Source: Candidatus Gastranaerophilales bacterium
GTDB lineage: Bacteria > Cyanobacteriota > Vampirovibrionia > Gastranaerophilales > Gastranaerophilaceae
NCBI GenBank assembly: GCA_944322745.1
Contig: CALUPV010000002.1
Span: 62,001-126,000 of the forward strand
Length of the DNA stretch: 64,000 nucleotides
Direction of reading: 5' to 3'
In this document: positions 34,296 through 44,473 of the stretch, in pieces
Position numbering within the stretch: the stretch's first letter is position 1
Layout of the letters: each line of letters opens with the position of its first letter
Translations under genes and position numbers: made by a program
Notes under the pieces: generated by a model
The model's database searches: none
The model's input: the letters and a program-made list of their open reading frames with translations, nothing else
What the model was told of the DNA's origin: nothing

Positions 34296-37200
34296 CTACA
34301 CTATTTTAGCATAATATATTCTTCTAAAATATTTTGTCAATTGAGATTCATTTATAACAATATGTTTAGAAGTATCCCAAGGATTTGTAATTTCAAAAAG
34401 GACTTCTCCATTGCTTCCTGTTTTTGGTTTTATTGTATATGCGTGACGCCCAACAATATTTAATTCTTTATTTAAGAATTTTGTATCAGAGTCTCCTAAT
34501 GTACTACCACCAAATATATATTTATGATTAGATGATGTATCTTTCAATAATTTAAGACCTGAATCCATTTGTAATCTAGCTGTATCTTCAAATCCAAACA
34601 TAGAAAATACTTCATCCATCCATCCTCCTTGATCGCGAAGTTCTTGCGGTATATTGCTATCCAAAACTAATTCATTTAGTTTTTTATTTAGTTCTTCAAT
34701 TTCTGCATTAATATTATTAAGTATATTTTGATATTTTTCTTTATGTATATTGAGATTATCAAAGTTTATTGATATACCATCTTCTGTATCAGTTATAAAT
34801 TTAGAATAAAAACCTTCTCTATATTCTGGATAGAAATCTCCTATTTTGCCATATCCGCCAAGTGGCAGTTCATCTACTAATTTTCTTGCATTTTCTAAAT
34901 CTAAATTTCCCATATTGAAATCATATATCGCATCAAATCCTTTTCCGGCTTCAATTATATTTTCGTAATCGCTAATTTTGTTTAAAATTTCACTTTCTAA
35001 GTCTTTAGCTTTTTTATCTAGCAATTCAAGACCATAGGTATATTCAATCATTTTTACACCTTCAGAACCATTAACAATTTTGGTTGTTTCAACATAATCT
35101 GTCATATTTTTATTAAAATCAAGTTTAAACTCAACATTACCTTTTGGAAGCTTAAAACTTACAGAACCATCTTGATTTTCAACAAAACATCTTAAAACTT
35201 GTGGACTTGTTTCTGGATTAGACAACATAGAATAAATAGAAGAAACCAAGTAACAATCACCAATGTTTTGTTGTTTAACATTTACATTATTTCCGTTAGG
35301 AAATAATCGTTTGTAAGTCTGTGCTGAAATATTTAACTCTTCAATAGTTCCATCACTTAATTTGATTCCAACATTTTTTGCATCTGGTAATTGAACCATA
35401 TCACCAACAGCAGCATTTTCTATATCTCTAATTTTAGTATGTATTTTTACATCATCATTTTTCCTTAAGAAAAGACTAAATATAGATTTCGCGCCAAGTG
35501 GAGAACTTTCAGGAAGAGCATCCTCAGCATAAACAAAACCATTTCTTAATGATGCAGTTTTATCGACGCCCGAATATTTAGACGGAACAATATCAATAGT
35601 TGAAGCTGTAGTAACATTATCAGGGACAACTTTCCATCTATATGTATTTGTTTCAGGTGTATAACCTACAACTTCGAACTTAGAACCATTCTTTAATAGA
35701 ACTTCGTCCATTACTCGACTTTGTACAACATTTGTTCCCTCCGGAATAACTATTTCTATATTAGCGACTTGATGTTCTAAACCATCAGTTTTGGCTTCAG
35801 CTTTCAAACGACTATTAATATATGCATTAACAGCCGGATTATTTTTGTCAAGTGTTGTGGATGTAAAACCATCAGCTGTAAAAACTTCTCCTACTTCTTT
35901 ATTAGGATTATAGTTTTTAGTTTGAATTTCTGTTCGATAAACAACTGTTTCTGTAGTCAATGGTCTACTTAAATCGTCATAACCACTTTTAGCAAAATCA
36001 ACTACAGACTCAAAACCACCAAAATCAGCTAACTTATCTAAATCAGATTTTCTTCTTAAAAATCCATTAATTATTTCGGAATTATATTGATAATCTTGCA
36101 AACCTTGCACTGAATTTTTTAGAGAGTTCTTCTGCGCTTCTGTAAAAATATCAGATTTATCAATAAATTCAATTGCACTTAGAGTACCATCATTAGCCAA
36201 AATATCTTTCATTTGTTCAGATTCTGCATTAAATTTAGGATTAAAAGTATTATCTGTTTCTATTACAGATTCTGAAGCTATTATATCTGCAGAGTTCAAA
36301 CTAAAATTGTCAACATCCACATTTAAACTATTTGTATTTGTATTTTCAGTAAATATATTAATACTTGGTTTTTTACCATCTAAGGAAAGAAATTGACTAG
36401 AATTGTTATCAATATTTAATGATTCACCATTTAGTAAAATAATTTTTTCATCTCCAAAAGATACAGATTGGTTTGTTCTTGAATTTATTAATGTTCCACC
36501 TTCTATCTTTATATCATCACCAGCTTTGACAGATAAAGAGTTCGAACCAAATATTTTTCTTGTAACTTCACCAAGTCCTAAACTTGTTAAAGAACCAAAA
36601 CCAGCACCTTGCAATGTCGTCTCAGCTAATTCAGAGAAAGAAAATTCTTTATCTTCATCCAAAGCTGAATCAACAATATATTCCAAAGAATTACCAAGCG
36701 CACCATCAACAGCACCTTCTACAATTTCACCGGTAATTCTTGAAGCAGCAGTTTCAATCAAGAATTCACCCGCTTCATTTTTAATAACATTGCCAACTTG
36801 ATTTTGCAATACTTTACCGGCAACTACTTTTCCAGCACTATTGGCAACTCCACCAGAAAGACCAGAAACACCACCAACTAAAGCATCTTTTAACATATCC
36901 GTTTTTGCATAATCAACGATATCTTCAATGAACGATTTATCATTCTTTTGTGTTGCAGCATCTAGAGCTTTTATACCAACATTAACCGCAGCTCCAACGG
37001 CAAGACCTGCAACAGGACCCATTGTTGCTGTTGCAATACCAGCTACGGTTGTTGATACGGCATTTAATGCAGAATCTTGTGTAGCTTCATAATCCATAGC
37101 GGTTTCTGCAGCTTTTGTATTACTTACTTTTGAGTTTCCATTAAATAATTCGTTTAAACTTTCTGACGTTAAATCTTCACCAGTCAATGATTTATAATAA

Positions 37201-38687
37201 GAAGCAAATTCTTGTTCTGTAGTATTTGGACTGCAAAGTTTCTCAACCAGTTTTTCACACTGTTCCATTTGCGAATGTGCCATTTTTTCTGTTGTTCCAA
37301 TACCAACAAAATTATTAACTTTACTTATAATTGTAGAAAAGATACCTTGAGACTCAACTGAATCATCAAAATTCTTTGACATCTCTGATACTTGTGAAGA
37401 AAGTTCATTTTTGATATCATTAAAATCTACAGTCTGACCGTTTTCCAAGGTAAAATTACCTTCTTTTAAATTTTCTTGTGTTTTTATACTTTCTTCAATT
37501 GCATCTATATCAGGTGTTTCTGAAAAGACCATTGAATATAGTTCTGCAATTGCATTTGTATCTGCTCCACTTTTTAAAGAATTGTACATTTCATACATTT
37601 CAGAAACTTGATTTAATTCACCTTTGGTACCACCACCAAACAATCCTTTTGCACCATCCCAAAGTTTTCCTAATCCAGATTTTGAATTCGCATCAGTTTC
37701 AATTTCACTTTGTTGATTTAATAACTCTGCCTCAATAGCAGCTAACATGTAATCATTAACAGTTTGGGTTTTTTCCTCTGTTTCTTCTTTTGATTCCTGT
37801 TCTTTTTCCTGTTGTTGTACTTGTTGCATCAACTCATTATATTCTTGTTCAACGATAGCGATTTTTGCTTCTAAATCTCCGATTTTTACTTGCAATTCCG
37901 CACCTTTAGCACGAATTTGTTCTAGTTTTTGTTCTTGTAATAAAACAACTTGTTGAGACTGTTCTAATGTTGTTTCTGCAGCTTTCAACTCATTTTCTTT
38001 AGTCTTCAAATCTGTTTCTGCATTTTCTAATTCAGATTCAGCAGTTTGTAAATCAGTTTCAGCTTTTTCTAACTCAGTCTGAGCTTTAGTCAACTCATCT
38101 TGTGCTTTTGTTAATTCTTCTTGCGCTCTTGCTAATTCACTTTGTGCAGCATTTAACTCTGCCATAGCAGAGGCAATTGCAGAATCTCTTGCAGATGAAT
38201 CATATGTAATACTTCCATCACTATTCTTTATAACTTTAATAGGTATAGCCATTGCAGATTGCAATGAACTTTGAGCACTAGCAACAGCATTGTTGGACAC
38301 ATCCACATTTGACTGTGCTGTACTGACATTATTTTCAGCAGTAGTCACTGCTGTTTGTGCGTCTGAAACAACTGTTTTAGCTGCTGTGACTTCTTCTTGA
38401 GCCAATGTTACCTTTTCCTGAGAACTTTCAACATTTGTTTCTGCATTTAAAACTGCTGTTTCAGAAAGAGAAACAGTTTCAAGAGAGGTTGTTAATCCAC
38501 TTTGTATTGATTCTTCTTCTATCGAGATTGTAGAATACTGTGACTTATATCCTTCAATTGATGACTCATAATTGGTCTTCTCTTGTTCTTTTGCAGATAA
38601 TTGAGAGGAAGCAGCAGAATCAGACCCATTTTGTTTATAACTATCAGGATTATAAAAGAAATTTCTACTTTGAACAAGAATCGCCAT
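34296..38687 (-). CDS. Multidomain effector-like protein: coiled coil, ADP-ribosyltransferase, calpain
   Basis: 1463 residues with no Sec signal. Residues 25-300 form a long coiled coil of Ala/Thr/Glu/Gln repeats. About 545-660 is Gly/Ala-rich and hydrophobic (VAGIATATMGPVAGLAVGAA). About 870-1010 resembles mono-ADP-ribosyltransferase exotoxins: VVYRTEI (Arg), GFTSTTLD (S-T-S-like) and VMDEVLLKNGSKFEVVG (catalytic Glu, with M where E or Q often stands in ExE). About 1130-1463 is calpain-like, with NIGDCYLVSS (Cys near 1143), GRHAYTI (His near 1413) and NPWD (Asn near 1436). The His-Asn spacing of about 23 matches calpains. It was probably selected as a toxin or effector, but export is unproven. 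Confidence 0.84.
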   Translation of the reverse strand: MAILVQSRNFFYNPDSYKQNGSDSAASSQLSAKEQEKTNYESSIEGYKSQYSTISIEEESIQSGLTTSLETVSLSETAVLNAETNVESSQEKVTLAQEEVTAAKTVVSDAQTAVTTAENNVSTAQSNVDVSNNAVASAQSSLQSAMAIPIKVIKNSDGSITYDSSARDSAIASAMAELNAAQSELARAQEELTKAQDELTKAQTELEKAETDLQTAESELENAETDLKTKENELKAAETTLEQSQQVVLLQEQKLEQIRAKGAELQVKIGDLEAKIAIVEQEYNELMQQVQQQEKEQESKEETEEKTQTVNDYMLAAIEAELLNQQSEIETDANSKSGLGKLWDGAKGLFGGGTKGELNQVSEMYEMYNSLKSGADTNAIAELYSMVFSETPDIDAIEESIKTQENLKEGNFTLENGQTVDFNDIKNELSSQVSEMSKNFDDSVESQGIFSTIISKVNNFVGIGTTEKMAHSQMEQCEKLVEKLCSPNTTEQEFASYYKSLTGEDLTSESLNELFNGNSKVSNTKAAETAMDYEATQDSALNAVSTTVAGIATATMGPVAGLAVGAAVNVGIKALDAATQKNDKSFIEDIVDYAKTDMLKDALVGGVSGLSGGVANSAGKVVAGKVLQNQVGNVIKNEAGEFLIETAASRITGEIVEGAVDGALGNSLEYIVDSALDEDKEFSFSELAETTLQGAGFGSLTSLGLGEVTRKIFGSNSLSVKAGDDIKIEGGTLINSRTNQSVSFGDEKIILLNGESLNIDNNSSQFLSLDGKKPSINIFTENTNTNSLNVDVDNFSLNSADIIASESVIETDNTFNPKFNAESEQMKDILANDGTLSAIEFIDKSDIFTEAQKNSLKNSVQGLQDYQYNSEIINGFLRRKSDLDKLADFGGFESVVDFAKSGYDDLSRPLTTETVVYRTEIQTKNYNPNKEVGEVFTADGFTSTTLDKNNPAVNAYINSRLKAEAKTDGLEHQVANIEIVIPEGTNVVQSRVMDEVLLKNGSKFEVVGYTPETNTYRWKVVPDNVTTASTIDIVPSKYSGVDKTASLRNGFVYAEDALPESSPLGAKSIFSLFLRKNDDVKIHTKIRDIENAAVGDMVQLPDAKNVGIKLSDGTIEELNISAQTYKRLFPNGNNVNVKQQNIGDCYLVSSIYSMLSNPETSPQVLRCFVENQDGSVSFKLPKGNVEFKLDFNKNMTDYVETTKIVNGSEGVKMIEYTYGLELLDKKAKDLESEILNKISDYENIIEAGKGFDAIYDFNMGNLDLENARKLVDELPLGGYGKIGDFYPEYREGFYSKFITDTEDGISINFDNLNIHKEKYQNILNNINAEIEELNKKLNELVLDSNIPQELRDQGGWMDEVFSMFGFEDTARLQMDSGLKLLKDTSSNHKYIFGGSTLGDSDTKFLNKELNIVGRHAYTIKPKTGSNGEVLFEITNPWDTSKHIVINESQLTKYFRRIYYAKIV

Positions 38688-38963
38688 ATAAAGAAAACCT
38701 CAAATAAAATATTTTTAATCTAAAAAGTTATCGGCAAAGTACGAATAATACTTTAAAATATTGAAGTAAAATGTTATAAAAAAATAGAAAAGCTTCTCAA
38801 AAGCCTTATATGATAAAAAATTTTAATTTACATATTTTAACAAATATATATTAGACTAAAAATTAAATACTTTCGTTACATATCATCAACATTAATTTAC
38901 AATAAAAAGAAATATGTGCTAGGATATTTCTATAGTTTATGGGTCGAGAAAAGGGAAAAATAA

Positions 38964-41900
38964 ATGCGCTATGTACCTTTGCATGTACATACTGAATATA
39001 GTTTACTTGATGGTGCAATAAGAAATAAGGACTATATAAAATTTGCGAAAGAAAATAACTTTGAGGCCGTAGCGGTTACGGACCACGGAGTTATGTATGG
39101 TGCATTAGAGTTTTACAGACTTGGAAAAGATATGCAGTTCAAAACAATTATAGGCTGCGAATTTTATGTACTTCATGGAGACATTACTCAAAAGGATACA
39201 AATAATCGTGAATTATACCATTTAGTACTGCTTGCAAAAGATAATACGGGATATAAAAATCTAGTAAAACTTGTAAGTATAGCCCATATAGACGGATTCT
39301 ATTATAAACCTCGTATAAACAGAGAAATTCTAGAAAAACACTCAGAAGGATTAATATGCTTATCGGCTTGCATTGCTGGTGAACTTGCTCAAAGCATTTT
39401 AAATGGGAATAAAGAAGAAGCAAGAGAAACTGCAAAATGGTATAAAAATCTGTTTAAGGATGATTATTATATTGAGCTTCAAGATCATGGTATTGAAGAA
39501 CAAAAAAGAACAAATCCTGAGCTTATAAAAATAGCGAAAGAATTGCAAATCCCATTAGTTATAACAAATGATAGTCATTACTTAAGAAAAGAAGATGCAT
39601 CTTGGCATGATACTCTTTTGTGTATACAAACAAATGCTTTGAAAGAAGATGTAAATAGATTCAAGTTTCAAAATAATGAATTTTATGTAAAAACACCCGA
39701 AGAACTGAGAGAAGCTTTTAAATGGCTAGACTCTGAAACTTTTGAAGAAGCAATAGAAAATACAGCTCGAATAGCAGATAAATGTCACGTAATAATTGAA
39801 CTTGGAAAAAGTATTTTACCTTCATTTCCGGTTCCGGAAGGTCATACAATTCCATCTTATTTGGGATTTTTAGTAAGGAAAGGTCTTCACGAAAGATATG
39901 AAGAAATAACCCCTGAAATTGAAGAGAGATGCAAGTATGAACTTGAAATTATTAATAAAATGGGATTTGACGCATACTTTTTAATAGTATGGGACTTTAT
40001 AAATTATGCAAAAACTCACGGAGTTCCCGTTGGACCGGGAAGAGGTTCTGCTGCAGGAAGTTTAGTTGCTTATGCGCTTGGAATAACAGACCTGGATCCA
40101 ATTAAACATCATTTATTTTTTGAAAGATTCCTAAACCCCGAACGTATATCAATGCCCGATGTCGATATAGATTTTGGAGACGGACGTGAAAAGGTAATAG
40201 ATTATGTTACTGAAAAATACGGAAAAGACAAAGTTTGTCAAATTATAACATTTGGTACGCTTTCTGCGAAAGCAGCAATAAAAGCGGTTGCACGTGTTAT
40301 GAATTTGCCTTTTGAAATTTCTAACAAAGTAAGCCAATATGTACCCGCTGAAGTCGGTATGACAATCGATAAAGCACTTGAAGTTTCCCCGGATTTTAAA
40401 AAAGTATATGATGAAGATGCACTTATAAGGCAAATTATTGATGAAGCACGAAATATTGAAGGTTTAAAACAAAATACGGGTATGCATGCAGCGGGTGTAA
40501 TTATTTCGCACTATCCTTTAAATGAGATTGTGCCGGTGCAATATGCAAAAGAAGGAAATGTAATTACAGAATATCCAAAAGAAGACTGTGAAAAAGTAGG
40601 TCTTTTGAAGATGGATTTTCTAGGGTTGAAGAACTTAACAATTATTATTCAAACTCTTGATATGATAAAACAACGTCATGGAATAGATGTTGATATAAAT
40701 AACATACCTTTAGATGATGAGGCGACCTATAAAATGTTAATGACAGGAAGTACAGATGGTGTATTTCAGTTAGAATCTGCAGGTATGAAACAGCTTGTAA
40801 AAGATTTGCGGCCATCTGTGTTCGAAGATTTAGGCGCTTTAGTTGCTTTGTTTAGACCTGGTCCATTAGGTTCGGGAATGGTAAAAGATTTCGTCGAAAG
40901 AAAACACGGAAGACAAGAAATAAAATATGCACATCCTTTACTGGAACCTGTATTAAAAGATACATATGGAACACTTGTTTACCAAGAACAAATTATGCAA
41001 ATTTTCCAAGTATTGGCAGATTATTCTTTGGGCGGAGCGGACGGTGTAAGACGTATTATGGCGAAAAAGCACCCAGAAGACCTTGTAAAATTAGAAGGTC
41101 CTTTCATTGAAAAGGCTGTCGGAAAAGGGATGAGTGAAAAAGATGCGAAAGAACTTTTTGATCAGATAGGCAGTTTTGCAAGTTACTGTTTTAATAGATC
41201 GCACTCTGCCTGTTACGCTTTCGTAGCTTATCAAACAGCATACTTAAAGGCGCATTATCCTGTTGAATATATTTCAGCAATGTTAACAAATTCAAAGGAC
41301 GATCAATCTAAAACACAATTATATATTGCGGAAGCCCAAAAACTGGGAATAAAAGTATTGCCACCGGATATAAATAAATCAAATTCAGAATTCACTCCTG
41401 ACGGCGACAATATAAGATTCGGTCTAAATTCAATTAAAGGAATAGGAGAAGCTGTTCTAAAAGAGATTGAAGAAGAAAGAGCAAAGAACGGAGAATTTAA
41501 ATCAATAGCAGATTTTACGCAAAGGATAAATCCAAGGGTAATAAACAGAAAAACACTTGAAAATTTAGCGAAAGCTGGTGCAATGACTTGTCTTGAACAT
41601 AGCAGAAAAAAAGTATTTAATAATATAGAAAATATACTTAATGCTGCGGCAAGAGAAAATGAAGCAAAAGAATCCGGACAAGTAAGTTTATTTGCTTCAC
41701 TTGGTGATGTAAATAGCGGGAGCAGTTACCAAATGAGCTCTTTTGAATTATATGGAAGTGATGAAGAATTCTCTGATAAAGAAATTCAGGAATTTGAGAA
41801 AGATTTACTCGGATTTTATGTAACAAGCCATCCGTTAGAATCAATCAGAGATAAACTTCCTTTTCTAACTACACATAATATATCAGATATGGAAAATATT

Positions 41901-42407
41901 CAAAATGATACTTTTGTAACTATATGTGGTTTATTGACTTCTGTTAGACAAATTCCTACTAAAAAAGACCCTACTAAATTTTTAAAAGCAGGTGTAATAG
42001 AAGATTTAACTGGAGAAATTGCTTTTGTTGCCTTCCATAAAACATTACAGGAATATAATACTTTCATTGAACAGGAAAAAAAAGTAATAATGTCTGGTAA
42101 ATTACAAAAACGAGAAGAAGGTAATCCTCAAATAATTGTTGAAAGTATAAAACCAGTGGAAAATAGCAATATAGTTACAATAAGCTTTAAGAAAGAAACA
42201 CCTTTTGAAATGTTAGTAGCAATCAAAGATACATTCGCTAATTATAGAGGAAGTGATCCTCTTGTATTTAAAACAGACAATAATGGTGTTGAAACAAAAG
42301 TACTTGCTTCTTCCAATTTTTGGCTAAATGCATCTAACGAGTTGATGCAGACATTAGAGAAAAATTTTGGAGAATGTATTACTGTCTCAATTAAATCGCT
42401 TGAGTAG
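38964..42407 (+). CDS. dnaE: DNA polymerase III subunit alpha
   Basis: 1147 residues, the normal length of a DnaE1 polymerase. The N-terminal PHP domain (HVHTEYSLLDGAIR) comes first. The Pol III palm holds the catalytic acidic motif PDVDIDFGDGRE (about 397-408), with GPGRGSAAGSLVAYALGITD before it and TGMHAAGVIIS after it. Fingers and an OB-fold at the C-terminus complete it. It is the replicative polymerase of the holoenzyme, binding the beta clamp and tau. AAAGGG lies nine bases before the ATG. The 276-bp region upstream (38688-38963) contains no further gene that I can support; a short stem near 38790 is too weak to call. Its end overlaps the convergent HD-GYP gene by 17 bases. Confidence 0.98.
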   Translation: MRYVPLHVHTEYSLLDGAIRNKDYIKFAKENNFEAVAVTDHGVMYGALEFYRLGKDMQFKTIIGCEFYVLHGDITQKDTNNRELYHLVLLAKDNTGYKNLVKLVSIAHIDGFYYKPRINREILEKHSEGLICLSACIAGELAQSILNGNKEEARETAKWYKNLFKDDYYIELQDHGIEEQKRTNPELIKIAKELQIPLVITNDSHYLRKEDASWHDTLLCIQTNALKEDVNRFKFQNNEFYVKTPEELREAFKWLDSETFEEAIENTARIADKCHVIIELGKSILPSFPVPEGHTIPSYLGFLVRKGLHERYEEITPEIEERCKYELEIINKMGFDAYFLIVWDFINYAKTHGVPVGPGRGSAAGSLVAYALGITDLDPIKHHLFFERFLNPERISMPDVDIDFGDGREKVIDYVTEKYGKDKVCQIITFGTLSAKAAIKAVARVMNLPFEISNKVSQYVPAEVGMTIDKALEVSPDFKKVYDEDALIRQIIDEARNIEGLKQNTGMHAAGVIISHYPLNEIVPVQYAKEGNVITEYPKEDCEKVGLLKMDFLGLKNLTIIIQTLDMIKQRHGIDVDINNIPLDDEATYKMLMTGSTDGVFQLESAGMKQLVKDLRPSVFEDLGALVALFRPGPLGSGMVKDFVERKHGRQEIKYAHPLLEPVLKDTYGTLVYQEQIMQIFQVLADYSLGGADGVRRIMAKKHPEDLVKLEGPFIEKAVGKGMSEKDAKELFDQIGSFASYCFNRSHSACYAFVAYQTAYLKAHYPVEYISAMLTNSKDDQSKTQLYIAEAQKLGIKVLPPDINKSNSEFTPDGDNIRFGLNSIKGIGEAVLKEIEEERAKNGEFKSIADFTQRINPRVINRKTLENLAKAGAMTCLEHSRKKVFNNIENILNAAARENEAKESGQVSLFASLGDVNSGSSYQMSSFELYGSDEEFSDKEIQEFEKDLLGFYVTSHPLESIRDKLPFLTTHNISDMENIQNDTFVTICGLLTSVRQIPTKKDPTKFLKAGVIEDLTGEIAFVAFHKTLQEYNTFIEQEKKVIMSGKLQKREEGNPQIIVESIKPVENSNIVTISFKKETPFEMLVAIKDTFANYRGSDPLVFKTDNNGVETKVLASSNFWLNASNELMQTLEKNFGECITVSIKSLE

Positions 42408-43515
42408 CTTCTGAAACTATTTTAAAGTCTATGTTTTTAACCAAGAAAGAATATTTTTGATATGCTTCTTCCGGATTCATTCTTGCATCATTAATTTTTG
42501 CTTCCAGTTTTATGAATGTTTCTGCTAAATCAGGATCAAATTGAGTTCCTGCACAACGTTTGATTTCAGATATAGCAACGTCATGAGATAAAGCGGTACG
42601 ATAAGGTCTCGTTGAAGTCATTGCATCATAAGTATCAGCTAACGCTATAATTCTGCCAGGTAAAGGTATTTGTGTCCCTTTCAATCCATCAGGATATCCT
42701 GTGCCATCCCATTTCTCATGATGTGATTTGACCCATTCGGAAATCATTTGCAACTTTTTTATATTAATTACAATCTTTTCACCTCTGACAGGGTGTGATT
42801 TCATAATTAAGAATTCTTCATCTGTAAGTTTTCCGTTTTTACATAATATACTTTTAGGCATTGCTATTTTACCAATATCGTGCAATAATCCTGCAATTTC
42901 AATATCTTCCATATAGGAATCATCTAAATTAAGTTCTTTTGCCAGTATCATCGAATATAAAGTAACCCTCAATGAGTGCCCGTTAGTATAAGAATCTTTT
43001 GTATCAAGTGCATTTGAAATTGCACGAATTGTTTTATAAAATAATTCTCTCAATTCATTATAAAAAACTTTATTATTACTTGCCATTGAATATTTTGAAA
43101 TTCCATTATCAACTGCAATTTTGAGCTCTTCCGGTTCAAAAGGTTTTAAGATATATTGGAATAAATCACAATCATTAATTGCTGAAACTAAAATGTCTGT
43201 ATCAACATGACCGGTTAACAATATTTTTATAATTTGAGGATTTGTTTCACGAACTTTTTTTAAAAACTCTGTACCTTCCATAACAGGCATTTTCTGGTCA
43301 CTTACAATAAGTGCTATCTTGTTGCCGTATTGTTTAACAATTTCTATGGCTTCAATTCCATTATGAGCTGTAAGTATATTATATTTTCCTCTAAATGTTC
43401 TTTTAAGGAGCTGTAAATTGTTTTCTTCATCATCTACAATTAATACAGTCTGCTTTTCATCTTTTGCAAAATTTAATACGACATCTAAACTTTCTTTTAA
43501 TTCACAAGAACTCAT
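42391..43515 (-). CDS. Response regulator with HD-GYP phosphodiesterase domain
   Basis: 374 residues. The receiver domain (about 20-135) has VDDEENN, phosphoacceptor Asp73 in VSDQKMP and Lys124 in ILKPFEP. The HD-GYP domain (about 165-365) has GHSLRV, LLHDIGKI (His212-Asp213) and HHEKWDGTGYPDGL (265-278). Such proteins hydrolyse cyclic di-GMP in response to phosphorylation, so it probably lowers c-di-GMP to control motility, biofilm or a developmental switch. All HD and GYP residues are present, so it is likely active. No sensor kinase is nearby. Confidence 0.94.
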   Translation of the reverse strand: MSSCELKESLDVVLNFAKDEKQTVLIVDDEENNLQLLKRTFRGKYNILTAHNGIEAIEIVKQYGNKIALIVSDQKMPVMEGTEFLKKVRETNPQIIKILLTGHVDTDILVSAINDCDLFQYILKPFEPEELKIAVDNGISKYSMASNNKVFYNELRELFYKTIRAISNALDTKDSYTNGHSLRVTLYSMILAKELNLDDSYMEDIEIAGLLHDIGKIAMPKSILCKNGKLTDEEFLIMKSHPVRGEKIVINIKKLQMISEWVKSHHEKWDGTGYPDGLKGTQIPLPGRIIALADTYDAMTSTRPYRTALSHDVAISEIKRCAGTQFDPDLAETFIKLEAKINDARMNPEEAYQKYSFLVKNIDFKIVSEATQAI

Positions 43516-43669
43516 TAACTACCACCAAAATATCACTCAATAACTCGACTATCGACTAACAAAAGTATAAACTTAAATATATTATAACATTATTTTACAA
43601 AAGTTAACAACAAGCAAAAAATTAATATATGTCATATAATCTTTATTGATAATTTTTAAGAGAGGGATT

Positions 43670-44473
43670 ATGCTAAACGGTAAAAAAATTGTTGTTGTTA
43701 TGCCTGCATATAATGCTGAAAAAACTTTAGAAAAAACCTACAGTGAAATATATCATGAAATAGTAGATGAAATTATATTAACTGATGATAAATCCAGTGA
43801 TAATACAAAGGATTTAGCAAAAGATTTAAATATAACAACAATTGTCCATAAAGAAAACAGAGGATATGGCGGAAATCAAAAATCTTGTTATACTGCTGCT
43901 TTAAAATCAAATGCAGATATAGTTATAATGCTGCATCCGGATTATCAATATACCCCTAAATTAATCCCGGCAATAGCTTCAATGTTAGCGTTTGAAGAAT
44001 ATGATGCTGTGATTGCGTCAAGAATGCTTTCTAATGCATTGGAAGGCGGGATGCCTTTATATAAATATATTGCAAATAAATTTCTAACTGCTTTTGAAAA
44101 TTTATTTCTGGGCCAGCATTTATCAGAATATCATACAGGATTTAGAGGTTTTAAAAAGAATGTGCTTGAAAATCTTCCGTTAGAGGCTTGTGATGATGAT
44201 TTTATTTTTGATAATGAAATGCTTGCTTTAGTGACATATTATGGATATAAGATAGGAGAGTTAAGCTGTCCTACAAAATATTTTCCTGAAGCTTCTTCTA
44301 TAAATTTTTCTCGTTCTTGTAAATACGGATTTGGTGTTCTAGGTGTAAGTTTAAAATATTTTCTTGCTTATACAGGAATATACAAATCAAAGATTTTTAG
44401 AAAAGATGCTAAGAAACTTGATATAAATTCAGAACTTCCATACTATCATAAAACACAAGAAGTTAAATCTTAG
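43670..44473 (+). CDS. Family 2 glycosyltransferase (dolichol-phosphate mannosyltransferase-like)
   Basis: 267 residues from the ATG at 43670, which has AGAGG five bases upstream; the TTG at 43646 has none. Motifs are VVVMPAYNAEKTL at the N-terminus, ILTDDKSSDNT (Asp pair for nucleotide binding) and MLHPDYQYTP, where the DXD-like Asp-x-x sits. Then come EYHTGFRGFKK and FDNEML. This is the DPM1/DpgS-like branch of GT2, usually making polyprenyl-phosphate sugars or elongating glycans on the cytoplasmic face. It has no transmembrane helices. A TATAAT at 43635-43640 may be the -10 box of its promoter. It overlaps the convergent GGDEF/HD-GYP gene by 11 bases. Confidence 0.88.
   Translation: MLNGKKIVVVMPAYNAEKTLEKTYSEIYHEIVDEIILTDDKSSDNTKDLAKDLNITTIVHKENRGYGGNQKSCYTAALKSNADIVIMLHPDYQYTPKLIPAIASMLAFEEYDAVIASRMLSNALEGGMPLYKYIANKFLTAFENLFLGQHLSEYHTGFRGFKKNVLENLPLEACDDDFIFDNEMLALVTYYGYKIGELSCPTKYFPEASSINFSRSCKYGFGVLGVSLKYFLAYTGIYKSKIFRKDAKKLDINSELPYYHKTQEVKS

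Noticed and set aside
38780-38815. Terminator between the ART/calpain gene and dnaE
   Set aside because: The stem (GCTT/AAGC) is only four to five bp and does not follow the end of any gene; both genes start here.
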